From: Bhargavaea ullalensis
GTDB lineage: Bacteria > Bacillota > Bacilli > Bacillales_A > Planococcaceae
DNA: 64,000 nucleotides
NCBI RefSeq assembly: GCF_040545425.1
Contig: NZ_JBEPLW010000001.1
Reading direction: 5' to 3' (one strand)
Numbering within the stretch: position 1 is the stretch's first letter; each line of letters starts with the position of its first letter. The position numbers and the translations under genes were made by a program. Positions 1-9,206 of the stretch are shown here, piece by piece. A model generated the notes under the pieces. That model was not told the DNA's origin, made no database searches, and saw only the letters and a program-made list of their open reading frames with translations.

Positions 1-1001
1 TCTTTAACTTCAACAGGGCAGCAGATACCGCGTTTGTCCGGACGCTCATCACCCGGGCTCGAGAGATAGGGGTCCCTTACTATATTTCGCGCTCCTGGGA
101 ATCCGGCCCCCATCTGACGGTCACGTTTGACGGAGATGCGGAGAAAACGGATCTGGAGCGATTTGCCGGACTGATGAACGTGGAAGCGGACAAGATTCCG
201 GCCGGAGCCGGGGAACTTGCCCGCATCCGGGCCCAGTACGAGAAAAGTGCAGGCCGGATCGCGCTGCTCGAAGGAAAAGCTGTCCCGGCAGAGATGGCCG
301 GACACGGAACGGTCAGGATTGTCGACAACCGATTCGACTATCACAATCCGGGCCTGACCCGGATCATCCATGACATGCGATTCGAACTCCAGCAGGCATT
401 GGAAGAGACTTACTTCCGGATTCATGGGGACGGGGAGCCGGCAACTGTACTGATGCCCCTCCTGTTCCACCATGTGGCAGAAACCTACCGGGAAAGCGGA
501 AGGAACAAAGGATACTTTTCCTTCATCTCGCACGTTCAGGGATTTTTCGAACTGGCGGAGAAGCAGGGCCTTCCATACAGCGAGCCGGATTTCGAAAAGC
601 AGTTCCGGATTCACGCTCATGATATCAGCATGCTTGACGCAAAAGGCGATCCCCACATTAAGCACTGGAAGGAAGTGTGGGGAAAGATATCGGAGTCGTA
701 CAAATCAGAGATTCTGCGGCACATCGATGAGAGCTACCAGGAAACCATCCGACAGTCGGTGGGCGAATTGGAATCAGGGTTCAACAATGACTTCCACCGG
801 CAGTTTGCCGCATTCTTCCATCGCACGGGCTTCCTGTCGAACATGGAGGCGATCAACTACCGCTTCATGGTCAACGTTCTGTATCTTTCCCTGCCCTTCC
901 TGAAAGTCAGTGCTTTGAAAAAACAGCAGTTTATCTACATGGCTTACCGCTACAATGAAACGCTAACTTCCCGCACGTGGAGAGAGGAGATTGGAATTTG
1001 A
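1..1001 (+). CDS. SpaB_C-like RiPP biosynthesis protein (partial, 5' end missing)
   Basis: The reading frame is open from the first bases of the window to a TGA at 999-1001, so the start lies upstream and at least 332 residues are visible. Early residues contain a W-x-S-G-P-H-L segment with the spacing of the W-x-x-G-P-H-I motif of lantibiotic dehydratase C-terminal (SpaB_C, 'thiopeptide-type bacteriocin biosynthesis') proteins. It ends by overlapping the TTG start of the LanB-like gene at 998, so the two are translationally coupled. It is more divergent than the second SpaB_C protein of the operon (9207-10055). In thiopeptide clusters one SpaB_C homologue eliminates glutamate and another forms the central pyridine. 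That this copy is the pyridine synthase is inference only. Confidence 0.6.
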   Translation, partial: FNFNRAADTAFVRTLITRAREIGVPYYISRSWESGPHLTVTFDGDAEKTDLERFAGLMNVEADKIPAGAGELARIRAQYEKSAGRIALLEGKAVPAEMAGHGTVRIVDNRFDYHNPGLTRIIHDMRFELQQALEETYFRIHGDGEPATVLMPLLFHHVAETYRESGRNKGYFSFISHVQGFFELAEKQGLPYSEPDFEKQFRIHAHDISMLDAKGDPHIKHWKEVWGKISESYKSEILRHIDESYQETIRQSVGELESGFNNDFHRQFAAFFHRTGFLSNMEAINYRFMVNVLYLSLPFLKVSALKKQQFIYMAYRYNETLTSRTWREEIGI

Positions 1002-3508
1002 ACACAGAGGTGCTGAAAAACCCGATTGTTTTATACAGAGGAAGTGATATTCCGAAACACTGGTATGAGCAGATGGCCGCACAGTCGGAACCGATCCGTG
1101 ATCTCATCCGGGAGCTCGAGGAAACCGGGAAACGGGCAGAAGCGGCCCTCGATGAGGCGGTCTCCAGCCTGGAGCGCCTGTTCGCCGAAACGAAAAACCC
1201 GGATTTGCTCAATCTCAAGCGGGATCTGTTCAACAAGCGTCTCGGAAAGCTGCGGAGCGCACTGGACAGAATGGGTCCGGCCGAAATGCCGGAAGCGATC
1301 CGGGCCTACGTTGAGAGAGAAACGGAACATGAGGCAGCCATGCAGGAATACCGGGATGGCTGCCGGAGGTCGATGACGGAAAACCGCCAGGCACTCTGGG
1401 AAAGCGCGTCAGATGAAAACTTGGTGAAATCCATCGCTTTCTACAATGACGAGATCTACGAAAAACTCGGCCGGTATTTGTCTGCACAACCGGAGAACCA
1501 CAACAAAAAGCTGAGGAAACTGGACTTTTTCCTCATGAAGCTGCTGGTCAGGGGTTCCATGAAGACGAGCCCGTTCTCCTATCTGACAAAGACCGGACTC
1601 GCCGTCCGGGAAGAGCGGGAGTTTGAAAGGCAAAGCTTCTGTGAGATGAACCATTCCATCATGCTGAAGATCGTTCATCAGTTTATCCGGACCGACCCGG
1701 ACGCACTTCGGAAAATCCCCGTGAAAGTTGAGCGGTTCGGGGTCCGCGGTGGCCGGATCTACTACGTCAGCCAGCACAGTGTGGACCAATCGCGCAAAGT
1801 ATTCGAAACGAGCGACAAGTTCGTGGAGTATTCGCTTCACCCGGATCTGATCCGGTTCCTCTCCGCCCAAAAGCAGAAGACACTGACTTACGGGATGTTT
1901 GCGGAAGAGGCTGCGAAAATTCCGGAGTACCGGGGGGAGGAGGAGGCGCTGTTTGCCAAGCTGATCTCACTGAAGCTGCTCCGGCAGCAGGCAGACCTTT
2001 CAAGCGACCGGGGAATCCTTTTGTCCGCCAAGGAGCTGTTCCGGACATTCGGGATCGGTGAGCGCCTCGTTGCGCAGCTTGATGAACTGGACGCCGAACT
2101 GGAAGCGTTCGAGTCCAAGCCCGCGTTTGAGCGGATCCGCCACTGGAAACGAATCCAAGAGCTGGTCCGCGACATGAATCCGGAAAGCTCCGGGGCCGGC
2201 AGGGAACTGGTCTATGAAGATGTTATCTTCGGACGCACGAAACCCGACCTTGTATCCGGGCTGGTCGACGGGGAGTTCATGAAGAGCCTCGGAGATTTCC
2301 TTCTCCTGTTCGACGTCAATGTCCGGGTGCAGTATGAAATCGGCCGCCTGTTCAGCGACAAATACGGAAGTGAAGCCCGTCCGCTGACGGACAGCCGGCT
2401 GCTCAACGAAGTGTTTTTCAAGAAGATCCACCATTTCTACCCGTATTACCAGGACCAGCGATATCGCTTTGAGGAGGCAGTGTCTGATGAAGTCCGGCTT
2501 CTGGACCGGCTGCGCGACGAGTTCCTGGACAAGTTTGAAGGGCTTCTCGAAGCAGGCGGGGAGGAAGCGGAGGTGGATGCGGGAGAGCTGATCCGCACGT
2601 ACAGCGGCCGGATCCCGGACCGGATCAAGCGGGACACGGACGTTTCCTCCTCGCTGTTTCTCCAATACGCCGGAGCGGGCACGGTCGTCCTCAACGATGT
2701 GTATGACGGGCATGAGAAGTTCATCTCCCGGTTCAAGGACTTCTTCGGGGACGGGCCGAACCCCGATTACGAAGAGTATGTGGACCGGGTGTTCCGGGAC
2801 CGCAACTATTACGAAGTGGACGAACTGTTCGGGTTCAACGGGGGCATCCATTACCGGAAAGACCTGAAGACCGCCAAGCTGGAAGTCGGCTACCGCCAGT
2901 TTTCGGACGAAGGAGGCCACCCGGTGGCCGACATGACAGTCAGATACGACCCGGACACCCGCAAACTGGATTTTCTGGACCGGGACGGCCGTTCCTGCCG
3001 GATCACCTACAAATCGTCGCTTGTGCCGATTTTCCTGCCGGGCATCCTTTCCGTCATGCTGCACCTTTTCCAGTCGGGAAGGCTGAATTTCGATCTTGCC
3101 TCTCTTGCCAGGCCGTATAGCCGGGTGCCGCGGATCCGGATGGGGAATGTGGTTTTGTCCAGGCGGAAATGGCGGCTTGACACGGAAAAGCTGATGCAGC
3201 TGATCCGGAGGGCGGCGGATGCGGAAGAGCTGTACCTGGACGTGAACCGGTATTTTGATGAGCAACAGCTGCCGAAGCGTTTCTTCCTGAAATACTTCCG
3301 CAATGAAGGAGAGTTTACGGTGGAGAAACCGATGTTCTTTGATGTAACGGTTCCGCTGCTGCTCAAGTTCTTTGCAAACGAGCTGAAGGCTGGCGCCTAT
3401 CTTGAAGAGCTGCTGCCCGATGCCGATATCCCGCTGAATGAGTTTCTGGTCGAATATTCACTTGAAAAGGAGCGGACAACATGCAAAACATCACCGTCAA
3501 AGGTCTGA
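998..3508 (+). CDS. LanB-type dehydratase, glutamylation (N-terminal) domain protein
   Basis: About 836 residues, the size of stand-alone glutamylation subunits of split LanB dehydratases, which use Glu-tRNA to glutamylate Ser/Thr of a RiPP precursor. Around residue 190 a K-T-S-P-F-S-Y-L-T segment matches the S/T-P-F motif of Lant_dehydr_N. The C-terminal third has the usual P-R-I-R-x-G-N-V-V-L-S-R-R-x-W stretch. I chose the TTG at 998 (GAGAGGAG upstream) over the GTG at 977; it overlaps the previous stop. There is no elimination domain at the C-terminus, and that activity is expected from the separate SpaB_C proteins of this operon. Its end overlaps the ABC ATPase gene by 28 bases, so this is one operon. 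Confidence 0.8.
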   Translation: MNTEVLKNPIVLYRGSDIPKHWYEQMAAQSEPIRDLIRELEETGKRAEAALDEAVSSLERLFAETKNPDLLNLKRDLFNKRLGKLRSALDRMGPAEMPEAIRAYVERETEHEAAMQEYRDGCRRSMTENRQALWESASDENLVKSIAFYNDEIYEKLGRYLSAQPENHNKKLRKLDFFLMKLLVRGSMKTSPFSYLTKTGLAVREEREFERQSFCEMNHSIMLKIVHQFIRTDPDALRKIPVKVERFGVRGGRIYYVSQHSVDQSRKVFETSDKFVEYSLHPDLIRFLSAQKQKTLTYGMFAEEAAKIPEYRGEEEALFAKLISLKLLRQQADLSSDRGILLSAKELFRTFGIGERLVAQLDELDAELEAFESKPAFERIRHWKRIQELVRDMNPESSGAGRELVYEDVIFGRTKPDLVSGLVDGEFMKSLGDFLLLFDVNVRVQYEIGRLFSDKYGSEARPLTDSRLLNEVFFKKIHHFYPYYQDQRYRFEEAVSDEVRLLDRLRDEFLDKFEGLLEAGGEEAEVDAGELIRTYSGRIPDRIKRDTDVSSSLFLQYAGAGTVVLNDVYDGHEKFISRFKDFFGDGPNPDYEEYVDRVFRDRNYYEVDELFGFNGGIHYRKDLKTAKLEVGYRQFSDEGGHPVADMTVRYDPDTRKLDFLDRDGRSCRITYKSSLVPIFLPGILSVMLHLFQSGRLNFDLASLARPYSRVPRIRMGNVVLSRRKWRLDTEKLMQLIRRAADAEELYLDVNRYFDEQQLPKRFFLKYFRNEGEFTVEKPMFFDVTVPLLLKFFANELKAGAYLEELLPDADIPLNEFLVEYSLEKERTTCKTSPSKV

Positions 3509-4221
3509 AAAAGTCATACGGCAACAAGGAAGTCCTGAAAGGGCTGGACTTCAGTGCGGAACAGGGGGAAGTGATTGCGGTCATCGGGAAAAACGGAGCC
3601 GGCAAGTCGACGTTCCTGGAATCCCTGATGATGATCCGGGACTTCGATGAGGGCCGGATCGAGCTGTTCGGCAAAGACATCCGCAAACTGAATGCCAAGG
3701 CGGTCCGTGAATTGAAGAGAGACATGTCGACCGTCCTGCAACCGACCAATTTCTACAAGAACCTGAAGGTGAAGGAGCTCCTTTCCCTGTTCAATGCCTA
3801 CTACGGGAAGGATGCCGATCTGGAAGGGACGATCCGCCGCTTCGAGCTCGGGGAACATCTGAAGTCACCGTTTGACAAGCTGTCGGGCGGGTGGAAGCAG
3901 CGTGTGGCGCTGGCGATCGCATTCATGACCTCCCCGAGGCTGGTCATCCTCGATGAGCCGACGACGGGGCTGGATCCGTATATGCGGGATGTCCTCTGGA
4001 AGAACATCATCCGCCACAACCGCGAGCATAAAGGCACCATCCTGCTGTCCACGCACTACATGGACGAAGTGGAGCGCTACTGTGACAAGGTGCTCCTCAT
4101 CCATGAAGGCAGGGCCCGGGTGTTCGATAAGCCGGCAAACATTCTGGCTGCATCGGGCCATGCATCCATCAATGACTACTACCTTGCGCAGATCGGGGAA
4201 ACGGAGGCCGTGCCATGCTGA
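3481..4221 (+). CDS. ABC transporter ATP-binding protein of the RiPP operon
   Basis: A 246-residue ABC-2-type ATPase with Walker A GKNGAGKST, signature LSGGWKQR and Walker B LVILDEPTTGLDP, then the switch histidine in STHYMDE. It pairs with the permease encoded immediately downstream (7-base overlap). Its place between the dehydratase and cyclodehydratase genes suggests export of, or self-protection from, the operon's peptide product. DrrA/BcrA-like ATPases are the closest family style. The substrate is inferred from context only. Confidence 0.88.
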   Translation: MQNITVKGLKKSYGNKEVLKGLDFSAEQGEVIAVIGKNGAGKSTFLESLMMIRDFDEGRIELFGKDIRKLNAKAVRELKRDMSTVLQPTNFYKNLKVKELLSLFNAYYGKDADLEGTIRRFELGEHLKSPFDKLSGGWKQRVALAIAFMTSPRLVILDEPTTGLDPYMRDVLWKNIIRHNREHKGTILLSTHYMDEVERYCDKVLLIHEGRARVFDKPANILAASGHASINDYYLAQIGETEAVPC

Positions 4222-4952
4222 CCACCCAACTGAAATACGACCTGGTGATGTTCTTCCGGGAAATCTTCTACCTGATCTTCACGATCGTCATTCCGCCCGT
4301 CACCTATCTGTTCATGGGGCAGCTGTTCGGGGGAGCCACATACGGCGACAACCTGAACTATGTCCAGTTCTACACGCCGTCGTTCATCATCCTGATCACC
4401 TTTTCGGTTGTGTTCTTCGCGTTCGGTTTCGATCAGGTGATGAACCGTTCAATGGGGATTGAAAAGCGGATCAGCATCTCGCCCGTCGACATGCGCACGC
4501 TCCTGTTCTCCAACATCATCAAATCGGTGATCATCACGACGCTCGGGTTCATGACGATCACGTTCATCGGGATCACCGTGTACAGCCTTGAAATCGGGTT
4601 CGCCGACTTCCTGAAGTCCTATGGGGTGTTCATCCTCATCAATGCGGCGCTACTGACTGTTTCATCCGCGATTTACTCGTTCTTCAAAGAAATGAAAAGC
4701 GCGCTCGTCTTCTCGATCGTGCTGTTCCAGGTCGTCCTCTTCACTGCTGACTTCACGGTGCCGGTCGACGGGATGCCGAAATTCATCCAGGTGATCGCCA
4801 ACCTGAATCCGCTCTACCACATCAACCATCTGTTCATCGACGTCTGGAACGGAATGTTCAGCCTGAACGGCGAAACGGCCATTTCACTCGGCTACATCGC
4901 GGCACTCGTGTTCATCTCGATGCTGCTGGTGACAAGAAAAGCGAAAAATTAA
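4215..4952 (+). CDS. ABC-2 type permease of the RiPP operon
   Basis: A 245-residue membrane protein with about six hydrophobic segments, typical of ABC-2 permeases (residues ~20-45, 55-80, 100-130, 140-165, 170-190, 220-240). The ATG at 4215 follows GGAGG and overlaps the ATPase gene. It forms the membrane half of the exporter or immunity transporter with the upstream ATPase. The next gene starts 14 bases downstream. Confidence 0.83.
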   Translation: MLTTQLKYDLVMFFREIFYLIFTIVIPPVTYLFMGQLFGGATYGDNLNYVQFYTPSFIILITFSVVFFAFGFDQVMNRSMGIEKRISISPVDMRTLLFSNIIKSVIITTLGFMTITFIGITVYSLEIGFADFLKSYGVFILINAALLTVSSAIYSFFKEMKSALVFSIVLFQVVLFTADFTVPVDGMPKFIQVIANLNPLYHINHLFIDVWNGMFSLNGETAISLGYIAALVFISMLLVTRKAKN

Positions 4953-4966
4953 AGGGGGAGGAAAAG

Positions 4967-6283
4967 TTGAACCTATTGAAATACCGGTCAAACTGCCGGA
5001 TTCATTACCGGGACGGGGCCATTCTGTTCACCGGTGACCGCCGGAAGTTCAGCATCAAGGCGACAGAGACGGTTTACACCGAAATCCACAGGATGATGGG
5101 CGAGCTGTCCGACGGGGTGACGGAATCCCGGCTTTCCGAAAGATATCCCGCCTACGGCAAGCTGCTCGAGCTGCTGGAAAAACAGGGCCTGCTGTACCGA
5201 ATCGATGCAAGGCAGCTGGAACAACACGGCCGGACGGACTATTTCCGGATTGTCGAAACAGAAGCGGAAAACGTGGGTGCAGCGCTGCGGCAGATCGACG
5301 CTGCACGGATCTCCCTCTCCCCCCATTTTGAGGCCGGCCGGGAGCTGGCCGCGCTGCTCCGGGAAAACGGCTTGTCCGTCTGCACCGGCTGTGACCAGGA
5401 AGACGATGTGCTGGTGCGGGCCGGCGGACGGGACGGGCGCGTCAATGTCGTGGAAGGAAGCGGGCGGGTGCTGGCGATCGCTCCGGCAAACCGGCGGGAG
5501 ATCGGATTTCTCGGATCACGCAGAGACTCACATGACTGGATTTCGCCCGGCCTGATCGCCCCATTCGTCTTTTGCGGGCTGATCATGGAAATCATCGGGA
5601 AGGGACCGGACGTTTTCCTGATCAATGAAGATGCGGAAGTGCAGCGGAAGCGGCTCTACCGGCCCGGGGACGGATTCCCGCTTGACGGAGAGGAGGCGGG
5701 GGAAGATTCCTTCGCCCGGTTCAACCGGCTTGAGCGTTTTGTCGGAAGCCGGAGTTCCCGGATCCTCTCGATCAACGGAAATCCGGAATATGACAGCTAT
5801 CGTCAGCGGCCGCTTCAAGTGTGCACGATTCAGTATGCGGATCCGTCCGACACCGTGAATAATCTGTTTTTCGCGGATCTGGACTATGAGCGCCTCGCAG
5901 GATTCATTTCGGCAACCGCTTTCCGCGAAGTCATGCGCCGTGCATACGGGGACGCGCAGCCCGGCGAACAGGCCGGGTCCGGAACGGTGCTCGGTCCGGA
6001 TGAGTTCCCGGAATGGGGGACGATCCGGCAGCTTATCGAAGACAAGGGAATGGACCTGTCCCTATCTGCCGGGGAAGCATCCGGCGGAGGGTATTGGATC
6101 CGCATCGGTGATCTGCAGGCCGGACGGACGGTTCTGTTTGACTTCCGGGTTGCACGGGACTTCCTTCCGCTTGCCGTATACAGCTACATCAGCGCAAAGG
6201 AGAACGGAGTGGACGGAGATGACCTTCCATTCTCGGTCATCGGCACAATCAGGGAACCAGTGGAGGTGAACGGCTCATGGTAA
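4967..6283 (+). CDS. Ocin-ThiF/E1-like cyclodehydratase partner, probable leader-peptide binder
   Basis: A 438-residue protein starting at a TTG behind GGGGGAGG. The first ~80 residues have the layout of the winged-helix RiPP recognition element at the N-terminus of TOMM cyclodehydratase partners (a run ending K-L-L-E-L-L-E-K-Q-G-L-L-Y). The remainder resembles the E1-like region but lacks the C-P-x-C zinc pairs. Those pairs lie instead at the start of the next protein, so the usual E1/YcaO boundary is shifted. Expected role: bind the precursor leader and present the core to the YcaO enzyme. It overlaps the YcaO gene by 7 bases. The fold assignment is by pattern only. Confidence 0.62.
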   Translation: MNLLKYRSNCRIHYRDGAILFTGDRRKFSIKATETVYTEIHRMMGELSDGVTESRLSERYPAYGKLLELLEKQGLLYRIDARQLEQHGRTDYFRIVETEAENVGAALRQIDAARISLSPHFEAGRELAALLRENGLSVCTGCDQEDDVLVRAGGRDGRVNVVEGSGRVLAIAPANRREIGFLGSRRDSHDWISPGLIAPFVFCGLIMEIIGKGPDVFLINEDAEVQRKRLYRPGDGFPLDGEEAGEDSFARFNRLERFVGSRSSRILSINGNPEYDSYRQRPLQVCTIQYADPSDTVNNLFFADLDYERLAGFISATAFREVMRRAYGDAQPGEQAGSGTVLGPDEFPEWGTIRQLIEDKGMDLSLSAGEASGGGYWIRIGDLQAGRTVLFDFRVARDFLPLAVYSYISAKENGVDGDDLPFSVIGTIREPVEVNGSW

Positions 6284-8001
6284 CGATGTCGGACGTTGGC
6301 GGAGATGCCCGGAAACTGAGTGACGGGGAATTGCCGGTCACCGTCGCCCACCGGTTTTTGTTCATCGGCCCGCTGCGCAATCAAAACGGCTTCTGCCCGT
6401 CATGCCTGAAGCAACGGATTGAAGAGGTCGGCCTGTCGGATCATTATCTCGGCGGCGACTCACCAGCGGAACCGGACCGGGCTGAGCAGCGACTCATCGT
6501 CATGTATTCGGAACGCCTGCGGAATTCACGGGACCGGCATATGCTTTATGCGCTTGACCGCAACACGCAAGAAGTGACCGTCCTGTCCACCTACAAGCGA
6601 AGTGACTGCCCGGCCTGTTCATCAGATCCTGCCGACGCAAAGACCGGTGAGGATGCAGGCGGGACCGGCCGGCCGTTCAATCCGGCCGATCCGAGACTCC
6701 GCAGCTGGAAAGAGGTGACGGAGCGGATCGACCGTCATTCGGCCATGGTCCGGGGCAGCCGCCTGTCGATCATCAGCCGGGAAAACCGGTCGGGTGACTC
6801 GTTCGGCCTTCCGATGGTGGAGACGGAAGTCCGCCAAAACGGGGTTTCCCTTTTGTCCTACGGGCGTACCGGTACATACGGGAAATCACGATATACGTCG
6901 ATCCTTGAATCGCTGGAACGCTATGCTACCGCGTTTCCTTACGGCCGTCCCGACGGCGTCTTCCGGGAAGGTGAAGATCCGAAAATCGGCCTGACCCTGT
7001 CCCAAGTGATGCAGGCGGCAGACATGGCGCCCGGTGATTACTCGGCGGACAAGCCCATCCGCTATCGGGAGGCGGAGGAGCTCCACAGCGGAGAACGCCG
7101 GCTCATTCCGGAGCAGCTCATTTATTTTGATTCTCATCACGTATCCGGCGAGCCCCGTTACTTGTTTGAAAGTTCGAACGGCAGTGCGCTCGGCTCTACG
7201 GTGGGCGAAGCCAGCCTGTTTGCCATGCTGGAGCTGTTTGAGCGGGATGCGTTTCTGGCCACCTGGTACGGACAGATCCCCCCTGTCCGGATTGCGGCAG
7301 GGTCGATCCACTCACCGGTCCTGAAAAGCTACATCGTCGCCCTGCAAAAAAAGGGGATCCGGGTGCATCTGTTCGACATCTCGATGGAACTGAGAATCCC
7401 GACGATCTGGGTCCTGCTCGAAAAAGTCGGCGCAGGCGATGAAGACATGGCGTTCTACACGGCCGCTGCTTCGTCGTTTGAATTGGAGGATGCGATTGAA
7501 AAGGCGCTGATCGAGGCAACGACCGCCATATCCGTGTTTCAGAATGTCTTCAGCACGGCGGAGTTCCGGGAAAGGAAAAAGAAGCTCAGCCGTCAACCGG
7601 ATGCCGTCAGCCGCCTGGAAGACCACCTGTTGCTTTTTTCAAATCCGGAATCGGGCAAATACCTGGAGTTTGCGCTCGGGACACCGCATGAACTGTCGAT
7701 GGATGAACTTGATCGGACGTACGAACGATTCGGGGGCAGCTATGAAGAAGTGCTCGGCGAATTCCACCGGATCCTCAAAGCCGGATCAGATCAGGTGTTC
7801 CGGGCGGTGACGCCAAATCCGAACATGGACGAGATTGGATTTGTGAACGTGAAGTATATCGTTCCCGGCATGCTGACGATGACATTCGGCCATCAGAACA
7901 GGCGGATCATCAGGCGCCGTGTCGAGCAGGCGATCCGCTTCAAGGGGAGGGGACGGCTGGATGAAAACTGGCTCAGAGAAGTCCCGCATCCGTTCCCGTG
8001 A
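6277..8001 (+). CDS. YcaO cyclodehydratase with an E1-like zinc N-terminus
   Basis: A 574-residue protein. Residues ~25-120 carry F-I-G-P-L then CPSCLKQR and, later, CPAC: the zinc-binding C-terminal part of an E1-like partner, here fused to YcaO. From ~residue 195 the YcaO domain shows S-L-E-R-Y-A-T and the ATP-site block SSNGSALGST followed by E-A and E-L-F-E-R-D-A. The protein ends P-H-P-F-P, the C-terminal PxPxP motif of azoline-forming YcaO enzymes. It should use ATP to cyclise Cys/Ser/Thr of the precursor to azolines. The start ATG follows GGAGGTGAAC. It overlaps its neighbours on both sides. Confidence 0.9.
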   Translation: MVTMSDVGGDARKLSDGELPVTVAHRFLFIGPLRNQNGFCPSCLKQRIEEVGLSDHYLGGDSPAEPDRAEQRLIVMYSERLRNSRDRHMLYALDRNTQEVTVLSTYKRSDCPACSSDPADAKTGEDAGGTGRPFNPADPRLRSWKEVTERIDRHSAMVRGSRLSIISRENRSGDSFGLPMVETEVRQNGVSLLSYGRTGTYGKSRYTSILESLERYATAFPYGRPDGVFREGEDPKIGLTLSQVMQAADMAPGDYSADKPIRYREAEELHSGERRLIPEQLIYFDSHHVSGEPRYLFESSNGSALGSTVGEASLFAMLELFERDAFLATWYGQIPPVRIAAGSIHSPVLKSYIVALQKKGIRVHLFDISMELRIPTIWVLLEKVGAGDEDMAFYTAAASSFELEDAIEKALIEATTAISVFQNVFSTAEFRERKKKLSRQPDAVSRLEDHLLLFSNPESGKYLEFALGTPHELSMDELDRTYERFGGSYEEVLGEFHRILKAGSDQVFRAVTPNPNMDEIGFVNVKYIVPGMLTMTFGHQNRRIIRRRVEQAIRFKGRGRLDENWLREVPHPFP

Positions 8002-9202
8002 GAACGGAGGGATGGATGCCGCTTATCTTGAAGCGTTCACGGACAACCGCCATCTCCACTTCGCCCACGGGGTCCCGCCGGGAAAACCGGATCCGTTCGG
8101 CCGGCTCCTGTCCCAGGCGTTCCCCGCTCCCGCGGACAAAGAGGCGGAAAGACGGCTTCTCCCCGTATACCGGCTGACCGAGCGCATCGTGCGGGTGGAC
8201 CTGGCCAGCAATTATGTGTTCCATCCGGCGGCACCGGGCGCCAGGAACCTGAAAGCTGCCCGGATCATTTCCGGTCACGGCAACCGACTGTACGCGTACA
8301 ATCCGCTGGCGGACCGGCTTGTCGACGTCGGGGAGGCGGTTTCCCCGGACACCGGAGATGTGCTCTTTGCCCTGCTTACGGACGACCGGAAGCTCCAATG
8401 GTATTACGGAGAGTTCCACCGGATGCTGTCGGCGCTCAACGCCGGACATGTGCTGTTCAATCTGGAATTCGCCCTGCGGCATTCCGGAAGGGAGTATGGC
8501 TTTGCCGACGTGCATCCGATTATTCCGGAGACGCTGCGGACGGATCCGGCAGTCCGGATCCGTACCGTCATCCGGGCGGGGGAACCGCACCCGGCGGACC
8601 GGCCGGAACCGGATCTGCTGTTTGAGGGGCTGGCTCCGGCAGATTTCCTCCGTCGCTCTGCCGATCAGCGCAAAGACGGGGACGTGTTCTTTCACAGGAC
8701 GCTTGGCCGGCAGCCGTTCACCCGGATCCTCGCCAGGACGGCTGCCGCAGCGGAAGCGGCCGGAATCCGGCTTTACGCTGCGGTGAATGATGTGGAGGAC
8801 ACGGTGCCCGGCTATTACCGTGTCCACCGCGGGGGGCTGGAATGGACAGGCTCGTTTGGAAACGGTCCGGAAGATTTCCGGCTGCTGCGGGATTACCGGG
8901 AGCACTCGAATTTCCACGGCTTCAACTTCTGGCTCTTCATGACGTTTGATTTGGAAGAGGCGGAGGAGGATGCAGAGCAGCGCTTCATCGACATGGGCAG
9001 GCTCATGCAGTTCGTCTCGGTGTCCATGGCTGCGGAGGGCCGGGGCCTCCGGGGACTGAAAAATTATGATGATGCTTACTTCAGGAGGAAGACGGGCCTG
9101 CCCGGAAAGATGGCCATCGGCTATTCGGGGATCGTGTTCCCGAATCGCAACCAGGCCGCGTCCATCCGGATCCGGCACACAGAAAAAACGAAAGGGGGAT
9201 GA
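7961..9202 (+). CDS. Double nitroreductase-like protein of the RiPP operon
   Basis: About 413 residues from the ATG at 7961 (GGGGAGGGGAC upstream), overlapping the YcaO gene by 41 bases. Two degenerate nitroreductase (McbC/SagB-like) halves can be discerned. The first ends with S-A-L-N-A-G-H-V-L-F-N-L. The second begins near L-G-R-Q-P-F-T-R and has G-Y-Y-R-V-H, then E-G-R-G-L-R-G-L-K-N-Y and a C-terminal I-G-Y-S-G-I-V-F. Flavin-binding residues are not obvious, so it may be a structural partner of the SagB-like dehydrogenase at 10052 rather than an active oxidase. The nitroreductase assignment is by pattern and is moderate. Confidence 0.5.
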   Translation: MKTGSEKSRIRSRENGGMDAAYLEAFTDNRHLHFAHGVPPGKPDPFGRLLSQAFPAPADKEAERRLLPVYRLTERIVRVDLASNYVFHPAAPGARNLKAARIISGHGNRLYAYNPLADRLVDVGEAVSPDTGDVLFALLTDDRKLQWYYGEFHRMLSALNAGHVLFNLEFALRHSGREYGFADVHPIIPETLRTDPAVRIRTVIRAGEPHPADRPEPDLLFEGLAPADFLRRSADQRKDGDVFFHRTLGRQPFTRILARTAAAAEAAGIRLYAAVNDVEDTVPGYYRVHRGGLEWTGSFGNGPEDFRLLRDYREHSNFHGFNFWLFMTFDLEEAEEDAEQRFIDMGRLMQFVSVSMAAEGRGLRGLKNYDDAYFRRKTGLPGKMAIGYSGIVFPNRNQAASIRIRHTEKTKGG

Positions 9203-9206
9203 GGGA

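Noticed and set aside
2000..3265. A 421-codon minus-strand frame opposite the LanB gene (and similar long frames opposite 7973-9232 and 57028-58092).
   Set aside because: These are mirror frames of high-GC coding sequence; they lack ribosome sites and domain patterns, and the plus-strand genes are clearly real.
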